64,000 bases of DNA, from NCBI GenBank assembly GCA_965200045.1, contig OZ241330.1, positions 558,001 through 622,000 on the forward strand, written 5' to 3'. The first letter of the stretch is position 1. Each line of letters begins with the position of its first letter. The stretch is from Bin25 sp026709415. Lineage in GTDB: Bacteria > Bacteroidota > Bacteroidia > Flavobacteriales > Flavobacteriaceae. Under the pieces are notes generated by a model. That model was not told where the DNA came from, made no database searches, and saw only the letters and a program-made list of their open reading frames with translations. This document shows positions 27,853-37,356 of the stretch, in pieces. The translations under genes and the position numbers were made by a program.

Positions 27853-28971
27853 ATGAATCATTTTAAAAATCTTCATTCTTATGATATTGTTTCCGATCGT
27901 GGATTTGCCAAATACTTTCATGGAAGAGAAGAGATCATCAAGGATTTCAATAATGTCTTAGGGGATTTTGCAACAAGTAATAAGGGAACTACATTTTTGA
28001 TACAAGGAGCCCCCGGCGTTGGAAAAACAGCTTTATTATTTAAGTTTAGAGAAATTGCGAAAAAAAAAGGATGGAAAGTGGTCAACATTAAAGCCAATGC
28101 TCTGTGGAATAGAGAATCGCTAAACAAGTATATTGGTGTAGAAAAACCCATTCAAATTGACAAAACATCGGCAAAAGCTGGAATGGGCTCGGTAGCTATT
28201 GCAGCGAACATAAAATTTTCTAAAAAATCAATTGTTGAAGTCCTAAAAACAGGGAAACAGCCATTATTATTAACGCTAGATGAAGCTCAGACCTTAGGGA
28301 CTGAAAACTATCCACCAGCAACATCACGTGGTGAAGTGATCGAGGTTTTAGATTCTATTCATAATGGAGAGTTAGAACGAGGTCTTGTGTTTGTTGTCAG
28401 CGGTTTGGGAATCACTAGAAAAAATTTCAAATCTTTTGGTATTTCACGATTCAATTCAAGATGTTTTCATAGCCTCAGTTTTTTAGAAAAAAAAGCAGAA
28501 AGGGATATCATCAATGACTGGTTAAAAAAAGAAGGAGATGCGAAAGGAGATCCCACTCTATGGATTGATACCATCGCAAATGAGACCCATCAATGGGCAC
28601 ATCATGTTGTGTCATATGTGAATCCTGCTATCAATCTATTGAAGAAAAACGACGGTCATATGACTTCGAAATTGCTTAAAAAAGTATTGATTGCGGGACG
28701 TCAAGACCGGTATGACTATTATGAAGGCCGAGTGGCTGATTTTGATAGGGACGAACGTCAATCGATTGTAAAAGCCTTTGTTGATGATACGAGTTCGGAG
28801 GGCCTCACTCGAAGAGACATTGTTTTCTTTTTAGAAAAAGTTTTTGATAAAAAGGAAGCTGTTGACTTATTTGATAAAGCTTTGCTCTATGGTGTGATTA
28901 GCCTAGAAGGCGATGCTTATAAAATTCCGATTCCATCGATGAAAAGATGGTTGCTATCCAAGTATTCATAA
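27853..28971 (+). CDS. AAA/STAND-type ATPase
   Basis: A 372-residue protein. A FHGREEIIKDF motif (about 22-32) precedes the Walker A GAPGVGKTAL (about 54-63) and Walker B LLLTLDEAQTL (about 138-148). SGLGITRKNF may be sensor 1, and a winged-helix-like C-terminus follows. The layout resembles archaeal-type ATPases and ORC/Cdc6-like or STAND proteins often found singly in accessory regions. No effector domain is fused, and no partner gene is adjacent. Its role is unknown; defence or mobile-element maintenance is possible. Confidence 0.72.
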   Translation: MNHFKNLHSYDIVSDRGFAKYFHGREEIIKDFNNVLGDFATSNKGTTFLIQGAPGVGKTALLFKFREIAKKKGWKVVNIKANALWNRESLNKYIGVEKPIQIDKTSAKAGMGSVAIAANIKFSKKSIVEVLKTGKQPLLLTLDEAQTLGTENYPPATSRGEVIEVLDSIHNGELERGLVFVVSGLGITRKNFKSFGISRFNSRCFHSLSFLEKKAERDIINDWLKKEGDAKGDPTLWIDTIANETHQWAHHVVSYVNPAINLLKKNDGHMTSKLLKKVLIAGRQDRYDYYEGRVADFDRDERQSIVKAFVDDTSSEGLTRRDIVFFLEKVFDKKEAVDLFDKALLYGVISLEGDAYKIPIPSMKRWLLSKYS

Positions 28972-29254
28972 GCTCAAAGAAAACTATCTCACTCCAATGG
29001 TCCCCCCCCCCCCCAAAGACTAAAATCTATAGAATCCATTAGTAAAAGGGGAAAAGAGTCAAAGACAAATATCAATGGATCATGCGCACGGGTGATATCG
29101 GGCTTCTAGTGATTATATAGTCAGGATTTTACCTTTTCTAATCAATGGTTGTTTCTTTCTTAGTCCATGGAGATAGTAGCTAAGCAATTTTATTAGAGGA
29201 AATGGTTGTTTAACGAAACCTTTTGTTATCGCAAAAAAGATTCAAAACTCTTAA
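28972..29254. other. Intergenic with a C13 tract
   Basis: About 280 bases with the C13 run at 29002-29014, otherwise nothing recognised before the iron-type operator. Confidence 0.4.
29002..29014. repeat. C13 homopolymer tract
   Basis: Thirteen consecutive C bases about 31 bases after the ATPase stop codon. It is the longest such run in the window and lies outside a gene. Confidence 0.9.
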
Positions 29255-29269
29255 TTAGAATGATTCTAA
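29255..29269 (+). promoter_or_regulatory. Fur-like palindromic operator
   Basis: TTAGAATGATTCTAA is a perfect 7-1-7 palindrome just upstream of a -7 promoter element and 44 bases before the HmuY-like lipoprotein gene. Its form resembles iron-regulator (Fur) boxes in flavobacteria, and the downstream gene is of a hemin-binding family. Confidence 0.55.
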
Positions 29270-29274
29270 ATAAC

Positions 29275-29282
29275 TATATTTG
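29275..29282 (+). promoter_or_regulatory. Bacteroidota -7 element TATATTTG
   Basis: TATATTTG fits TAnnTTTG. It is 6 bases after the palindrome, so a repressor bound there would block RNA polymerase. Confidence 0.5.
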
Positions 29283-29312
29283 CATTACATTTTAATCAAA
29301 AACTAATTTATA

Positions 29313-30185
29313 ATGAAAAACCTATTGATCAAAACACTAAGCCTTGGCTTTTTATCAATACTCCTATTCGTTGGTTGTGAGGATAATCAAGATGAAATCG
29401 ATGCAATAGAAGCCCGAATTGACCAAATTATAGCACAAGATGTACAAAGTCAAATCGCGACTCTGGAGAATAAAATAAATAGTCTTCCTACATCTGGTGA
29501 TGTGACAAAGCTTCAAGGTGAAATTGACAATTTAAAACAACAAATTGGAAGCAGTCAAGAAGAGTTAGATGAAGCAAATACGATTATAGAGGATTTGCGA
29601 AAGCAAATTGCAGAGCTAGAAAAAAAGGCGATTGTCTCAAAAAAAATCGAAGATTTATTCGCTCCAGCTGCAGCGGTCACAAATCAACAAGGACCTCCTC
29701 CCCCTCCATCAGGAAAATTTGTCAAATTTAGTTTTGCAACTGGAGAAACAACCACGAGTGATACCCAATGGGATATTGCCTTCAGAACGACAACCATTCT
29801 TGTCAATGGTGGAAGCAAAACCGGTTCCAATGATGAACCAGAGAGAACAGGTCAAGGGGGCGCGTATATAGTTGACGGACTTTTCAATGAAGTGAATATC
29901 GTTGATGAAAGCATATTTAAACAGGACACTAAAGAAGGACCAGCCATACCGACAGGCAGCGGGAACGGTTGGTACAACTATCAGCCTCCCCCTACGAACC
30001 TTATCAACCCCATTCCCGGAAAAGTTTTGGTATTCAAAACCCACGATGAAAAATATGCGAAAGTTGAAATATTAAGTTTTTACAAAGGAGCACCAAACCA
30101 ACCAAATGCTATCACTGATGAAGCTCGCTACTACACGTTCAACTATGTCTATCAACCCAATGATGGAGAAACTAGTTTCGAATAA
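29313..30185 (+). CDS. HmuY-like lipoprotein with coiled-coil anchor
   Basis: A 290-residue lipoprotein. The signal peptide ends LLFVGCED (Cys near 22). Residues about 27-105 are a coiled coil containing LPTSGDVTKLQGEID and SSQEELDEAN. A proline-rich linker GPPPPPSGKF separates it from a beta-rich domain (WDIAFRTTTILVNGG, GKVLVFKTHDEKYAKVEIL) like HmuY, the heme-binding lipoprotein family. The Fur-like operator upstream suggests iron control. The coiled-coil part is nearly shared with the Cache-domain lipoprotein at 31.1-32.3 kb. Confidence 0.75.
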   Translation: MKNLLIKTLSLGFLSILLFVGCEDNQDEIDAIEARIDQIIAQDVQSQIATLENKINSLPTSGDVTKLQGEIDNLKQQIGSSQEELDEANTIIEDLRKQIAELEKKAIVSKKIEDLFAPAAAVTNQQGPPPPPSGKFVKFSFATGETTTSDTQWDIAFRTTTILVNGGSKTGSNDEPERTGQGGAYIVDGLFNEVNIVDESIFKQDTKEGPAIPTGSGNGWYNYQPPPTNLINPIPGKVLVFKTHDEKYAKVEILSFYKGAPNQPNAITDEARYYTFNYVYQPNDGETSFE

Positions 30186-30817
30186 AAAAAACTTTCTTCG
30201 CTATTATAACAAGTTGCTTTTGACATTCTTTTTTTGAAGTCTAGAAATCATCTTTTTGTTTCATGTTGTATCGGTCTTTTTCCCCAAGAAACAAAGTGAA
30301 GGGACATTCATTTCATGTAAGGCAAACACTGGCATGAGAGAATGCTTGAAACATGCCAGACCATGATTCAAGGAAATGAGTTCGTCCACAATTATCAAAA
30401 GCGGTAGCACTCCAATAGGTGTTATCGTAGTATAACTGATGGATTACAATTTGATGATGGTCGCTGCTGGAGCTCAAAACATATCCAGCAAACAAACGGT
30501 TTGTCACAATCTCGGCATCTCAACCACCAATGTTTTGATTGAAAAACGGATGCGATCGAAAAAAACTTTGAAATTGGCGATTTATCACCGTTTGATGTGT
30601 CTTTAAGGGTTTTAATCTCATCGTTGTGAAAATCCTACATCCATTAGTTATTCAATAACATCAATATTATTGAGGTTTTTTCTATGTCACTTTTATTTCA
30701 CTCTCAAGATTGAATCATTACAGACAGGAATGATTGGTTTTTAGTTTTGACGCTATGAAACTTACGGATTAACCCGTCTACATCCTTTTTGACTCTTTTG
30801 GAACGAAATAAAGATAT
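30186..30817. other. Intergenic, nothing recognised
   Basis: About 630 bases between the HmuY-like gene and the duplicated segment. Small frames exist on both strands, but none looks like protein. Confidence 0.4.
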
Positions 30818-31101
30818 GACGGCACTTGTGCTATTTCAATGTCTTACCATTGACATATATAGCATTCGATAGAATTGCAGAAATAATAGAGTTCAGTTTG
30901 ACATCAACGCTACAAATTAGCACAAACTCGGGGTTCATTGGAAACGGATATCCGTTGCCCTATTTAACTCTTCTGAACGAATGCCATTGCTTTGTCAGTC
31001 GACGATATCAAGTTTTAAGCAACTCCAATTCTTTTTCGAGGTCATTCAACCTCCACTCTGTTGATAAGCGTCACATCATCTTTCCCCAGTATAGATGCCA
31101 G
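30818..31101. repeat. Diverged duplicated segment, copy A
   Basis: Shares order and words with 32660-32949, for example ACTTGTGCTATTTCA / ACTTGTGATATTTCA and CGATATCAAGTTTTAAG in both. It covers the region just downstream of the Cache lipoprotein gene and the last codons of that gene (GIYTGER). Confidence 0.6.
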
Positions 31102-32317
31102 AGCCCAAGACAAAAGTCACAGGTGTGGCTCCATACGGAACCGTAATCTTCACGGCATAACCGAGTTTTGGGGAACCTGTATCCTCGTCCCCAACGACAC
31201 TAGGATCGTCGTAGTAATACTCGACAAATTTTTGTCCCTCCGTTCGCGCACCAACAATCAACTCCTCGATAAATCTTTTCCCATTGATATCGGTTCTTGA
31301 AAAGTTGGTCGATCTGTTTTCGAGATCGATATTCGCCCCATGAAATAAATTGATATTTTGTTGACTAACAACCCATAAGTAGACAGAACCCGACTTAAAA
31401 TAGCCTCCTTCTCGTCGGAAAGTGTTTTTGAATTTAGCGAAAGGGACTGGAGTTGGGGATGCGAATCCATCAAGAATGACCTGCTTGACTCCTTCGACAA
31501 AGGTGATGAGTGTTTCACGGTCAACCACTTGCGATGCCGTGACTTCAGGTTTGGGCAAATCTATGTACTGATACGCCACATGAGAAACATCCTGCGAGTA
31601 ACCCCCAACGAGCAGGACTTCCACCCCAGTGTATTTTGGAGTGTATGTCACCGCATAAGCCGTCTTCTCTTCCCCGCCATCTAAATACTTGACAAATCCT
31701 CCCTCCGGTTGTCTTGCCACTTTGAAGAGTTCTTCAACGACCTTTTTCCCATTGTCATCCACGACTTCGAGTAGATTTTTGCTTTCTGCAGAGCGATCTG
31801 CTCCGTGGACAAAGGCTTCGCCAGTCTGTTCGAAAATGATGAGGAAAGTCGATCCTGAATTCAAATCGCTCCCCTCGGTTCTCATTTGTTGCCAGTAAAT
31901 AGCGTCCTGGTCGATACCTGGGACTTTGATGAATTGAGACCGATACCACTGGACAAAGGTCTTGAGGGTTTCTTCGTCCACAACGCCTTGAGCCGTCGGA
32001 GGATTTACTTCCAATTCTAATGCGGCAATTTGCTTTAGCAATGCATCAATCCTTGTATTGGCTTCTCCTAATTCTTCTTGAGTGGAGACACCTTGATTTT
32101 TTAACCCTGATATTTCACCTTGTAGTTTGGTGACATCAGCAGATGATGGAAGACCTTTTATTTGGTTTTCCAATTGGGCTATTTTACTTTCTAATTGAGT
32201 CTTGAGACTTTGCAAACTACTAACTTGGGTTTGTAATTCTTTGATGTCATCCGCATCATCATTAGAACAAGATGCGAAAACAAATAGAGTGACTATTATG
32301 AATAATAAGAATCTCAT
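31076..32317 (-). CDS. Lipoprotein with coiled coil and two Cache-like domains
   Basis: About 413 residues (the ATG at 32317 is preferred to the adjacent ATG at 32320). The signal peptide ends FVFASCSN. Residues 25-100 are a coiled coil with LPSSADVTKLQGEIS and VSTQEELGEANTRID, nearly the same as in the HmuY-like neighbour. Two tandem Cache-type domains follow (about 112-240 and 255-413): each has a helix, then SGSTFLIIF/SGSVYLWVV, FVHGAD/LFHGAN, DDNGKKVVEEL/DINGKRFIEEL, and GFVKYLD/KFVEYYY. Cache domains bind small ligands outside the cytoplasm, but no signalling domain is attached, so this is probably a ligand-binding surface lipoprotein. The second domain may be an internal duplication. 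Confidence 0.68.
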   Translation of the reverse strand: MRFLLFIIVTLFVFASCSNDDADDIKELQTQVSSLQSLKTQLESKIAQLENQIKGLPSSADVTKLQGEISGLKNQGVSTQEELGEANTRIDALLKQIAALELEVNPPTAQGVVDEETLKTFVQWYRSQFIKVPGIDQDAIYWQQMRTEGSDLNSGSTFLIIFEQTGEAFVHGADRSAESKNLLEVVDDNGKKVVEELFKVARQPEGGFVKYLDGGEEKTAYAVTYTPKYTGVEVLLVGGYSQDVSHVAYQYIDLPKPEVTASQVVDRETLITFVEGVKQVILDGFASPTPVPFAKFKNTFRREGGYFKSGSVYLWVVSQQNINLFHGANIDLENRSTNFSRTDINGKRFIEELIVGARTEGQKFVEYYYDDPSVVGDEDTGSPKLGYAVKITVPYGATPVTFVLGSGIYTGER

Positions 32318-32320
32318 CAT

Positions 32321-32659
32321 GGTAAAATTAAAAAGGTTTGAGTATCTGATTTATGGCTTTATAGGTGATGATGGCACCCCATCGATGAACAATCGAATAG
32401 AGTGAATAAAATAAGCGTTCTGGCTGATTCGGCTTAGACAGAGAAAAGTATTGAACGTTCAAAGATTTGAAGTAGAGAAAAAACACTATTTTGAAAATTT
32501 TGTTAGTCCCATTTTTTACAGTCAGTTAAATGGATTATGATTGCTAAGCAAACGGCGAAGTTAACCTTTTTTATTTTAAAGCTCATTTGGCTTTCATACT
32601 TTGAAACTAAATCAATCCGGTTACAAAACCTTTGGCTCTTGTTTAATGAAATGAGATTC
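32321..32659. other. Intergenic, nothing recognised
   Basis: About 339 bases upstream of the Cache lipoprotein gene, holding its promoter. No clear promoter element or operator was seen. Confidence 0.35.
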
Positions 32660-32949
32660 GACGGAACTTGTGATATTTCATATGTCTGACCATGGACATT
32701 TTGATTACTCAATAGAACTAAATGAATAACAAAACTCCATTTGGCATCAACGCATAAAATTTGAACGAGTTTTAGTTCGTTTGGAACTAAAATCCAAGGA
32801 CCTAGTTTTAAGTTTTCTCAACCAGGGGTATTACTTTGTCAATAAACGATATCAAGTTTTAAGTCACGCCAATTCTTTTTTAACGTGATATTTCAACCTC
32901 ATTTGGCTGATAAGAGCTACATTACACCCCTCCCAATATAGATCCCTGG
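32660..32949. repeat. Diverged duplicated segment, copy B
   Basis: Second copy of 30818-31101. Its right end on the minus strand reads GIYIGRG then a stop, matching the C-terminus GIYTGER of the Cache lipoprotein. It therefore looks like the 3' end and flank of a lost paralogue. Confidence 0.55.
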
Positions 32950-33034
32950 ATGAAATAAAATAATTATTTCCTAACTCTGAAAAGTCATTGAAAATGCAAA
33001 TGAGTATTCGTGATTCACTTAATTTTTTTTGCCT

Positions 33035-33928
33035 TTATGCGGTTCTCGTTTTGGAAACCAAATAAACACCAACAATTACCAACAGAAATGAAACGACTTT
33101 GGTAAGATTGAGGTGATCATTTCCTGTCAACAAAGCAAAAGAAATAGCAATCACAGGTTGCACATAAACTAAGGAAGATACGACGGTTGGCGATAGGATT
33201 TTGAGAGCATAGACATTGAGAAGATAAACCAAAAATGTGGTTCCTAAAACCACAAAACCGATTCTCCAATAGGCATCAAAGGGCATACCGATCCATTGGA
33301 TTTCTGAAAACTCGCCATAAGTAAAGGGGAGAGTTAAGAAAAAGCCAAAAAGAAACATCCATTTCATTAATGTGATGGTATGGTATTTTCGTGTCAATGG
33401 GGTGATGATGACCAAATAAATTCCAAAAGTCAAGGCATTACCTATCAGTAATAAATTTCCAAGAGGAATATTTGGAGCATTATAAATTAACGAAGCTTCT
33501 TCGGTTGTCACAAGCAATAAGATAGCTCCCAATAGCCCCAAGCTAAGCCCTATTAATTTGAATGCTTTTAACTGTTCTTTGAGATAAAGAGTTGAAAGCA
33601 ACACAACGATAATAGGCGTTGTGGTCACGATAATACCACTGTTGATGGGTGTGGAAAACTCCAATCCTTTGAAAAAGGAAAGCATATTGACCCCCATTCC
33701 AAAAACACTCCCTATCAACAAGATTGGAAAGTCTTTTTTCTCAATCTTGGGAGCGCTAATAAATAAACTGACAATCCAAAATAATAAGGTGGCACCAGCG
33801 ATACGAAGAAAAATAAAACCAAACCCACCAACATAATGAGGCATGACCTCTTTGGCTACAGTATGATTGATCCCGTAAATGAGTGTGGCCGTAAATGCAG
33901 CTAAAAGAGCAAGGGGTTTATTTTTCAT
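33035..33928 (-). CDS. EamA/DMT family transporter
   Basis: A 297-residue inner-membrane protein with about 10 hydrophobic helices in two EamA repeats (first from LALLAAFTATLIYGINHTVA, second from PLGNLLLIGNALTFGIY). Such drug/metabolite transporters export small metabolites; the substrate is unknown. The start overlaps the end of the ArsC-like gene by 11 bases, so the two are co-transcribed. Confidence 0.85.
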   Translation of the reverse strand: MKNKPLALLAAFTATLIYGINHTVAKEVMPHYVGGFGFIFLRIAGATLLFWIVSLFISAPKIEKKDFPILLIGSVFGMGVNMLSFFKGLEFSTPINSGIIVTTTPIIVVLLSTLYLKEQLKAFKLIGLSLGLLGAILLLVTTEEASLIYNAPNIPLGNLLLIGNALTFGIYLVIITPLTRKYHTITLMKWMFLFGFFLTLPFTYGEFSEIQWIGMPFDAYWRIGFVVLGTTFLVYLLNVYALKILSPTVVSSLVYVQPVIAISFALLTGNDHLNLTKVVSFLLVIVGVYLVSKTRTA

Positions 33929-34274
33929 TCAGAAAGTCCCTTGCTTGGGATACCGAGTGGGGACTATTGCCGGCAAAAACACGATTCTCATAAACTAAAA
34001 GAGGTCGAATCAATAGAGAGTAATGGTCAAGAATCAATTCTTTGGTTTGGTCCTCATTTAAAGTTGCCGCCTTGAGGCCTCGTTTTTTTAAAACCTGAGA
34101 ACGTTTATTGAGTAAATCTTTATAAGAACCAACTAAAGTACGTAGATCATCCAATTCGCTTGGGTTAATAGGAGTCTTTTTGACATTGATTAATTCGATA
34201 TCGCTAGAGATATTCCATTGATCCATAATCTTTTGACATGTGCGACAGGTGGATAAATAAAAGAGCTTTTTCAT
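33918..34274 (-). CDS. ArsC/Spx-like thioredoxin-fold protein
   Basis: A 118-residue protein of the arsenate-reductase (ArsC/YffB/Spx-like) fold. It starts MKKLFYLSTCRTCQKI with CxxC near 10-13. A helix region follows, and RPLLVYENRVFAGN is the conserved segment near the end where the cis-proline lies. The CxxC arrangement differs from classical ArsC, so arsenate reduction is not certain. It is followed by the DMT transporter with an 11-base overlap. Confidence 0.75.
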   Translation of the reverse strand: MKKLFYLSTCRTCQKIMDQWNISSDIELINVKKTPINPSELDDLRTLVGSYKDLLNKRSQVLKKRGLKAATLNEDQTKELILDHYSLLIRPLLVYENRVFAGNSPHSVSQARDFLNEK

Positions 34275-34654
34275 AAAAGTGAATAGAGTCGCAAAGTACT
34301 ATGAAATTTACCATTGGATACCATGAGCCATCTGATATAAAACGTCTCCATAAAGAGCGGTTGTACCGTCTACATAACTTGCAGAATATTCATACTCTGT
34401 ACGCCAAATATCCCGCCAATAGAGGAACAATCCAAAGCATGCCTCTATGGAGCAGCTTTGCCCTATTTCTCAATTATATTTTGACTTTTTTCGAGTCCCG
34501 AGAAGGTTGCAGAACGGTTATCAAACACATTGGTACTGTTTTCAATGCAAGGGTCTTATTTCTTGAAACAAGACTTCGAACGTTATCGAGAGATTGATGC
34601 TATTTCAGTTCGTATCGGTTGATTTTCTATTCACCATGTTTTGATGTCATGGAA
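34275..34654. other. Intergenic, nothing recognised
   Basis: About 380 bases between the ArsC-like gene and the 3' end of the PL8 lyase gene. A 98-codon frame (34301-34597) was judged not to be a protein. Confidence 0.4.
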
Positions 34655-37075
34655 CTATTGGATGACATATTCCCTGACGATGGGTTTTCCTTCATAACCT
34701 GGTCCGCCGTTATCATCTTTGATATGAAGAGTTGTTTGGCCGTTTTTCACATTGAACTTTTCGCCTTCTATTGGAACGCCTAGAGTCAGCAGTATCTTTT
34801 TGTCAAGGGCTGTATCACCCAACTTTTTAAATTTTATCGGATCGGATATACTGACCCTGAGCTTGCCGGAGTCTTTGACCAACGTGGCCAACATTGGTCT
34901 TGTGGAGGAAACAGTACCGAACCCTTCAATTGCCACTTGGCCCGCCATTTTGAAAACGATCATACAGGCCTCGGCTTGTTTGTCCAACACCGCTTGCACA
35001 TGGTCCGTATTGCTTATAATGGCATATCGGGAGATATCATTATCCTGGATAAATTCCACGGGCACACTAGGAAATACCATATAAGATGCTTTTGCATTTT
35101 CCGGATCTTTGCCGTGATTGATTGCCAAAAGGAATGTTTTGTGACGGAACGCCTTGCTCTTGTTATGTTTAAGAACTTCCTTGACATCGCCAGAACGCTC
35201 TTCAACAATGAGCCGAACATGGACCGTTTCTCCATGATTGACGGGGATGAAATAAGCAATACCATCATGCCAAAACCATCCGTTATCCTTTAATTCAAAG
35301 GTCAAGTCATGCGGTAATTTTTTATGGTTTAATTTTTGTTCTTCTCCGTTTATAAAAGCTACGATGTCCCCATTCAATATTCTATTGTCCAATGAGGTCC
35401 ATATTTCCTTGTTCTGCCCCCCGCTTATTCTTCGTATCCCGGAAGTGAGGTTGATGGCTCCTTGATCCACAAAAAATCCTGCTTTGGATGCTTCAACAGT
35501 TCCAATCGAAGTGTTGGCATGGCCTAAATCAAAAGCGAACAGACCAAAACGGCCATCGGTTGTTCCGTTACAGAATCGTGAAGTACCGGTCGTCATTTTT
35601 TGGTTTAATGTCTTATGGCCAAACTGTTCGGCCGTAACCCCAGGTAATGCTGACCACCGCAAGGCGGGACGTACTTTCCAGTATTCGCCACCCCGTTGCA
35701 TGATGGGCATATGCCCACTAGACAAATGATAGTTTTGATCCCACTCGCTGGATTTGGTCAAGTTGCTCAATCCTTTATATCCAATGTACCAGCCTGGACG
35801 CCTATGCAGCAAGTACTCCCATTTCCAATAAGAGCGAGTCTCCGAGAGATTTTTGTCGTGGGTTTTATTCGCGACGTTGTTTCGTAACGTGATCAACTCA
35901 TCGTGCCGCGATAAATATTGGGAATCCAAAGCCAATATTTCATTGATCATATCAAGTAGGGTTCCAGGAGAAACCTTGGCCTTGATTTTGCTGACTTGGG
36001 CAGCGTTCTTTCCGCCCACAATCCCTAAATCGAACCACTCATCTTCATAAACAACATACTGCCATTTATCGAGCATTTGGGTTTGATAGGTTTCATAATG
36101 TCGTTCTTTAAAGGCTAGTTTTGTTCCTTCAAGCATTTTCATTAGACCGACACTTCCTAAAAAATCGCCTTTACCGTAAGGCAGGCAGTAGGCTTGTGCC
36201 CCATGATGCCAAAAACCACCATCGGTCAGCGTCCCCATCCCCCCGGAATAATGTCTTCGGGGATCGTACTCAAAACCATCATACAAATGGTATTTCAGTT
36301 GGTTGAGGGCCATTTGACCACCTAGTTGGTATTTTAAGAGAAAATGAGGGACAATATGGTTGAAGCGAGCCCGCCAATTAACCCCTCTATTTTGAGCTCC
36401 CACGGCTTCATCTATAATGTAATCGGTATAGTCTACAATACCCCAAGCCAGTTGTTTTGGATTCAGATTTCCCTTTTCGGCTTCCCTTAAAATGTAATCG
36501 TACAAACAAATCAAGATCCGATCAAGCTGGGCTAGAATCGGTGTCGCAAGATGGGAGGAGCGAAAAGTACCGAAACGCATGGTTAACCGCCAATAAGCTC
36601 GTTCAGGAGCGTAGTTATCCATATACCACTCCAAGCGTTTAACTATAAGAGGTTCTATCTCTTGTTGTAGTTTCTTATTGGATGTCGTTGCACAAAATCG
36701 AGCAAGTTGGTACAAATCGTCCAAAAACATGCCATGTGCGAGGTACTTTTCCCCTTCTTCTCTTTTTGGAGAAGGGAGGACTTTACTTTTGATAACCGAG
36801 GGATCGACATTTACCTTTTCAAGCCTCGGTCCATCATGTCCGTTTTCGGCTATCTTGGATAAAATAGCCCTGGCTTCGTTTTCATTGGGGATTTTACTCT
36901 CGATGGTTTCCTTCGAAATGAGTTTAAATGGGCTACTTTCTCCATAAAGATAGTGTCGTTGTATGGTTTCAAAAATCTTTTCAATGCCCTTATCACTTTT
37001 TATGGACTGTCCATTTATTGATAAAGTAACAACACACATGAAGCATGTAGCATAAGTTCGGAAATGCACTTTCAT
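34655..37075 (-). CDS. Polysaccharide lyase family 8-type enzyme
   Basis: An 806-residue secreted protein (signal peptide ends SINGQS). The N-terminal half is an alpha/alpha toroid with DGGFWHHGAQAYCLPYGKG near 284-302, where PL8 enzymes have the catalytic His and Tyr. The C-terminal half holds the beta-sandwich domains (WYIGYKGLSNL, SGHMPIMQRGGEYWK, WSALPGVTAEQ). PL8 enzymes cleave hyaluronan, chondroitin sulfate or xanthan by beta-elimination. It is the last gene of a SusC-SusD-PL8 set on the minus strand. Substrate within the family is not certain; the neighbouring chondroitinase-like lyase and sulfatase favour sulfated glycosaminoglycan. Confidence 0.82.
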   Translation of the reverse strand: MKVHFRTYATCFMCVVTLSINGQSIKSDKGIEKIFETIQRHYLYGESSPFKLISKETIESKIPNENEARAILSKIAENGHDGPRLEKVNVDPSVIKSKVLPSPKREEGEKYLAHGMFLDDLYQLARFCATTSNKKLQQEIEPLIVKRLEWYMDNYAPERAYWRLTMRFGTFRSSHLATPILAQLDRILICLYDYILREAEKGNLNPKQLAWGIVDYTDYIIDEAVGAQNRGVNWRARFNHIVPHFLLKYQLGGQMALNQLKYHLYDGFEYDPRRHYSGGMGTLTDGGFWHHGAQAYCLPYGKGDFLGSVGLMKMLEGTKLAFKERHYETYQTQMLDKWQYVVYEDEWFDLGIVGGKNAAQVSKIKAKVSPGTLLDMINEILALDSQYLSRHDELITLRNNVANKTHDKNLSETRSYWKWEYLLHRRPGWYIGYKGLSNLTKSSEWDQNYHLSSGHMPIMQRGGEYWKVRPALRWSALPGVTAEQFGHKTLNQKMTTGTSRFCNGTTDGRFGLFAFDLGHANTSIGTVEASKAGFFVDQGAINLTSGIRRISGGQNKEIWTSLDNRILNGDIVAFINGEEQKLNHKKLPHDLTFELKDNGWFWHDGIAYFIPVNHGETVHVRLIVEERSGDVKEVLKHNKSKAFRHKTFLLAINHGKDPENAKASYMVFPSVPVEFIQDNDISRYAIISNTDHVQAVLDKQAEACMIVFKMAGQVAIEGFGTVSSTRPMLATLVKDSGKLRVSISDPIKFKKLGDTALDKKILLTLGVPIEGEKFNVKNGQTTLHIKDDNGGPGYEGKPIVREYVIQ

Positions 37076-37356
37076 TGGTTTGCTTTTGATGTTCTCTTTA
37101 GATTCAAAGTTTCAGTCTTAAACCAAGGAACACTAAGTTTTTCCCGATAAGAAAGTCTCGTTTCCCATGACTAGATAGTTTCAATTCAAGGCAAAACAGA
37201 GACTCTTTGGCTAAGACAATCTTGCTCAAAATTATAGAATTCAAACGAACCGTACAAGTCCCTATTCATTATGTAAAAAGAAACTTTTTGGCTTGTATAA
37301 CCCAAAGTGTTCTACTTATAGATTATCAAATCAAAGGAACGCCGTAGCAAGTCAAT

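Noticed and set aside
34301..34597. 98-codon ORF
   Set aside because: No motif, unlikely composition, and surrounded by noncoding DNA.
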